The notes beneath the pieces were generated by a model. The model saw only the letters and a list, made by a program, of their open reading frames with translations, ran no database searches and was not told where the DNA came from. The translations under genes were made by a program, and so were the position numbers. DNA of 7,837 nt from Deltaproteobacteria bacterium. Lineage in GTDB: Bacteria > Desulfobacterota > DSM-4660 > Desulfatiglandales > B25-G16. This document shows positions 7,054 through 7,837 of the stretch, piece after piece (within the stretch, counting starts at the first letter, position 1; each line of letters opens with the position of its first letter). Where the stretch lies: positions 982,203 to 990,039 of the forward strand of contig CP070660.1 of the NCBI GenBank assembly GCA_020355145.1. Direction: 5' to 3'.

Positions 7054-7837
7054 ATGCCTAAAAAGCCAAGCTATGAAGAACTAGAACAAAGGGTTAAGGA
7101 GTTAGAGAAAGAAGCCGTTGAGCGCAAACGAGCAGAGGAGCATGCAGAGGAGGCATTAGCGAAAGAACATAGTCTGCTACGCACTGTTATAGACAACTTA
7201 CCAGATTATATCTATGTCAAAGACAAAGAGAGCCGGTATGTTGTCAGCAACAATGCGCATGTGCGTTTCCTGGGAGCAACAACACCGGACGAGGTGATTG
7301 GGAAGACGGTCTTCGAGCTTTTCCCCCAAGAACTGGCCTCGCAATACTACGCGGACGATCAGCAGGCCATCCGATTAGGTAAGCCGCTGCTTAACAAAGA
7401 AGAACACTCCGTAGATGAGACAGGCAAGAGGATATGGAATTTAACGACCAAAGTGCCTTTGCGGGATAGTTCCGAGAAGATTGTGGGTCTCGTAGGCATT
7501 GCCAGAGATGTCACCAAGAGGGTTGAGGCCGAGGAGGCACTGCGAGAGAGCGAGGAGAGATACCGCACCCTCGTCCAGAACGTACCCATTGCAGTTTATA
7601 GAACTATACATGGCCCCAAGGGAAGATTTCTGATGGCAAATCCCACCTTCCTCAAGATGTTCGGCTTGGAGTCAGAGGAAGAGCTCAAAAAAATAAGTGT
7701 GTCTGATGTGTATATGAACTCAAAGGATAGAAAGCCGTTTTCAGACAACCTCCTGGCCAAGGGAAGCGTTGATGCAGTGGAACTACAATTAAAGAAGAAG
7801 GACGGGACCCCCTTTTGGGGATCGGTTAGTGCCAGGG
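7054..7837 (+). CDS. Multi-PAS sensor protein, N-terminal part (cut by window end)
   Basis: The open frame runs from the ATG at 7054 to the end of the window without a stop, giving 261 complete codons. AGGGG lies 8 nt upstream of the ATG. Residues 1-38 are a coiled coil starting KKPSYEELEQRVKELEKE, typical of deltaproteobacterial PAS kinases. Residues about 39-155 form the first PAS domain (VIDNLPDYIYVKDKESRYV, then IVGLVGIARDVTKR). The linker EEALRESEERYR leads into a second PAS domain (about 166 onward) that is incomplete here. There is no signal peptide or membrane segment, so the visible part is cytoplasmic. Such architectures usually end in a histidine kinase, sometimes a GGDEF or other output; the output lies outside the window. 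It has its own candidate promoter, so it is probably a separate transcription unit from the phosphorelay operon. Confidence 0.88.
   Translation, partial: MPKKPSYEELEQRVKELEKEAVERKRAEEHAEEALAKEHSLLRTVIDNLPDYIYVKDKESRYVVSNNAHVRFLGATTPDEVIGKTVFELFPQELASQYYADDQQAIRLGKPLLNKEEHSVDETGKRIWNLTTKVPLRDSSEKIVGLVGIARDVTKRVEAEEALRESEERYRTLVQNVPIAVYRTIHGPKGRFLMANPTFLKMFGLESEEELKKISVSDVYMNSKDRKPFSDNLLAKGSVDAVELQLKKKDGTPFWGSVSAR

Overview
This window looks like chromosomal DNA of a deltaproteobacterium (Desulfobacterota/Syntrophobacterota type). This is inferred from the style of the proteins: PAS sensors that begin with a YEELEQR-type coiled coil, an HDOD protein in a phosphorelay operon, and an ilvBN pair of bacterial anabolic type. 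No rRNA or other phylogenetic marker is present, so the assignment is tentative. I see no tRNA, CRISPR array, insertion sequence or phage gene.

Layout. Positions 1-222 hold a decayed fragment of a PAS-sensor N-terminus on the + strand. Positions 223-2390, on the - strand, carry ilvB and ilvN, the two subunits of acetolactate synthase, the first common enzyme of branched-chain amino-acid synthesis. The 360-bp divergent region 2391-2750 contains a candidate ilvB attenuator: a promoter overlapping an inverted repeat, a 19-codon leader peptide with three consecutive Leu codons, and a hairpin with a U-tract just before the ilvB ribosome site. It also holds a candidate promoter with its own inverted repeat for the genes on the other strand.

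Positions 2751-6700, on the + strand, form a compact five-gene operon. In order it encodes a small KEGM-type domain protein, an HDOD protein (8-nt overlap), a cytoplasmic GAF hybrid histidine kinase, a receiver protein with a long charged tail, and an Hpt protein. Together the kinase, Hpt protein and receiver supply every phospho-acceptor of a four-step His-Asp-His-Asp relay. The HDOD pair is the likely partner or output.

Positions 6701-7053 are a non-coding spacer with a striking 9-3-9 inverted repeat placed 16 nt upstream of a perfect TATAAT. From 7054 to the window end runs the N-terminal part of a multi-PAS sensor protein, which continues beyond the window.

The most interesting signals are the putative leucine-codon attenuator of ilvB, the repeated inverted-repeat-plus-promoter geometry at three start regions, unusual active-site and herbicide-site residues in IlvB, and the self-contained HDOD phosphorelay with an apparently split KEGM/HD protein pair.
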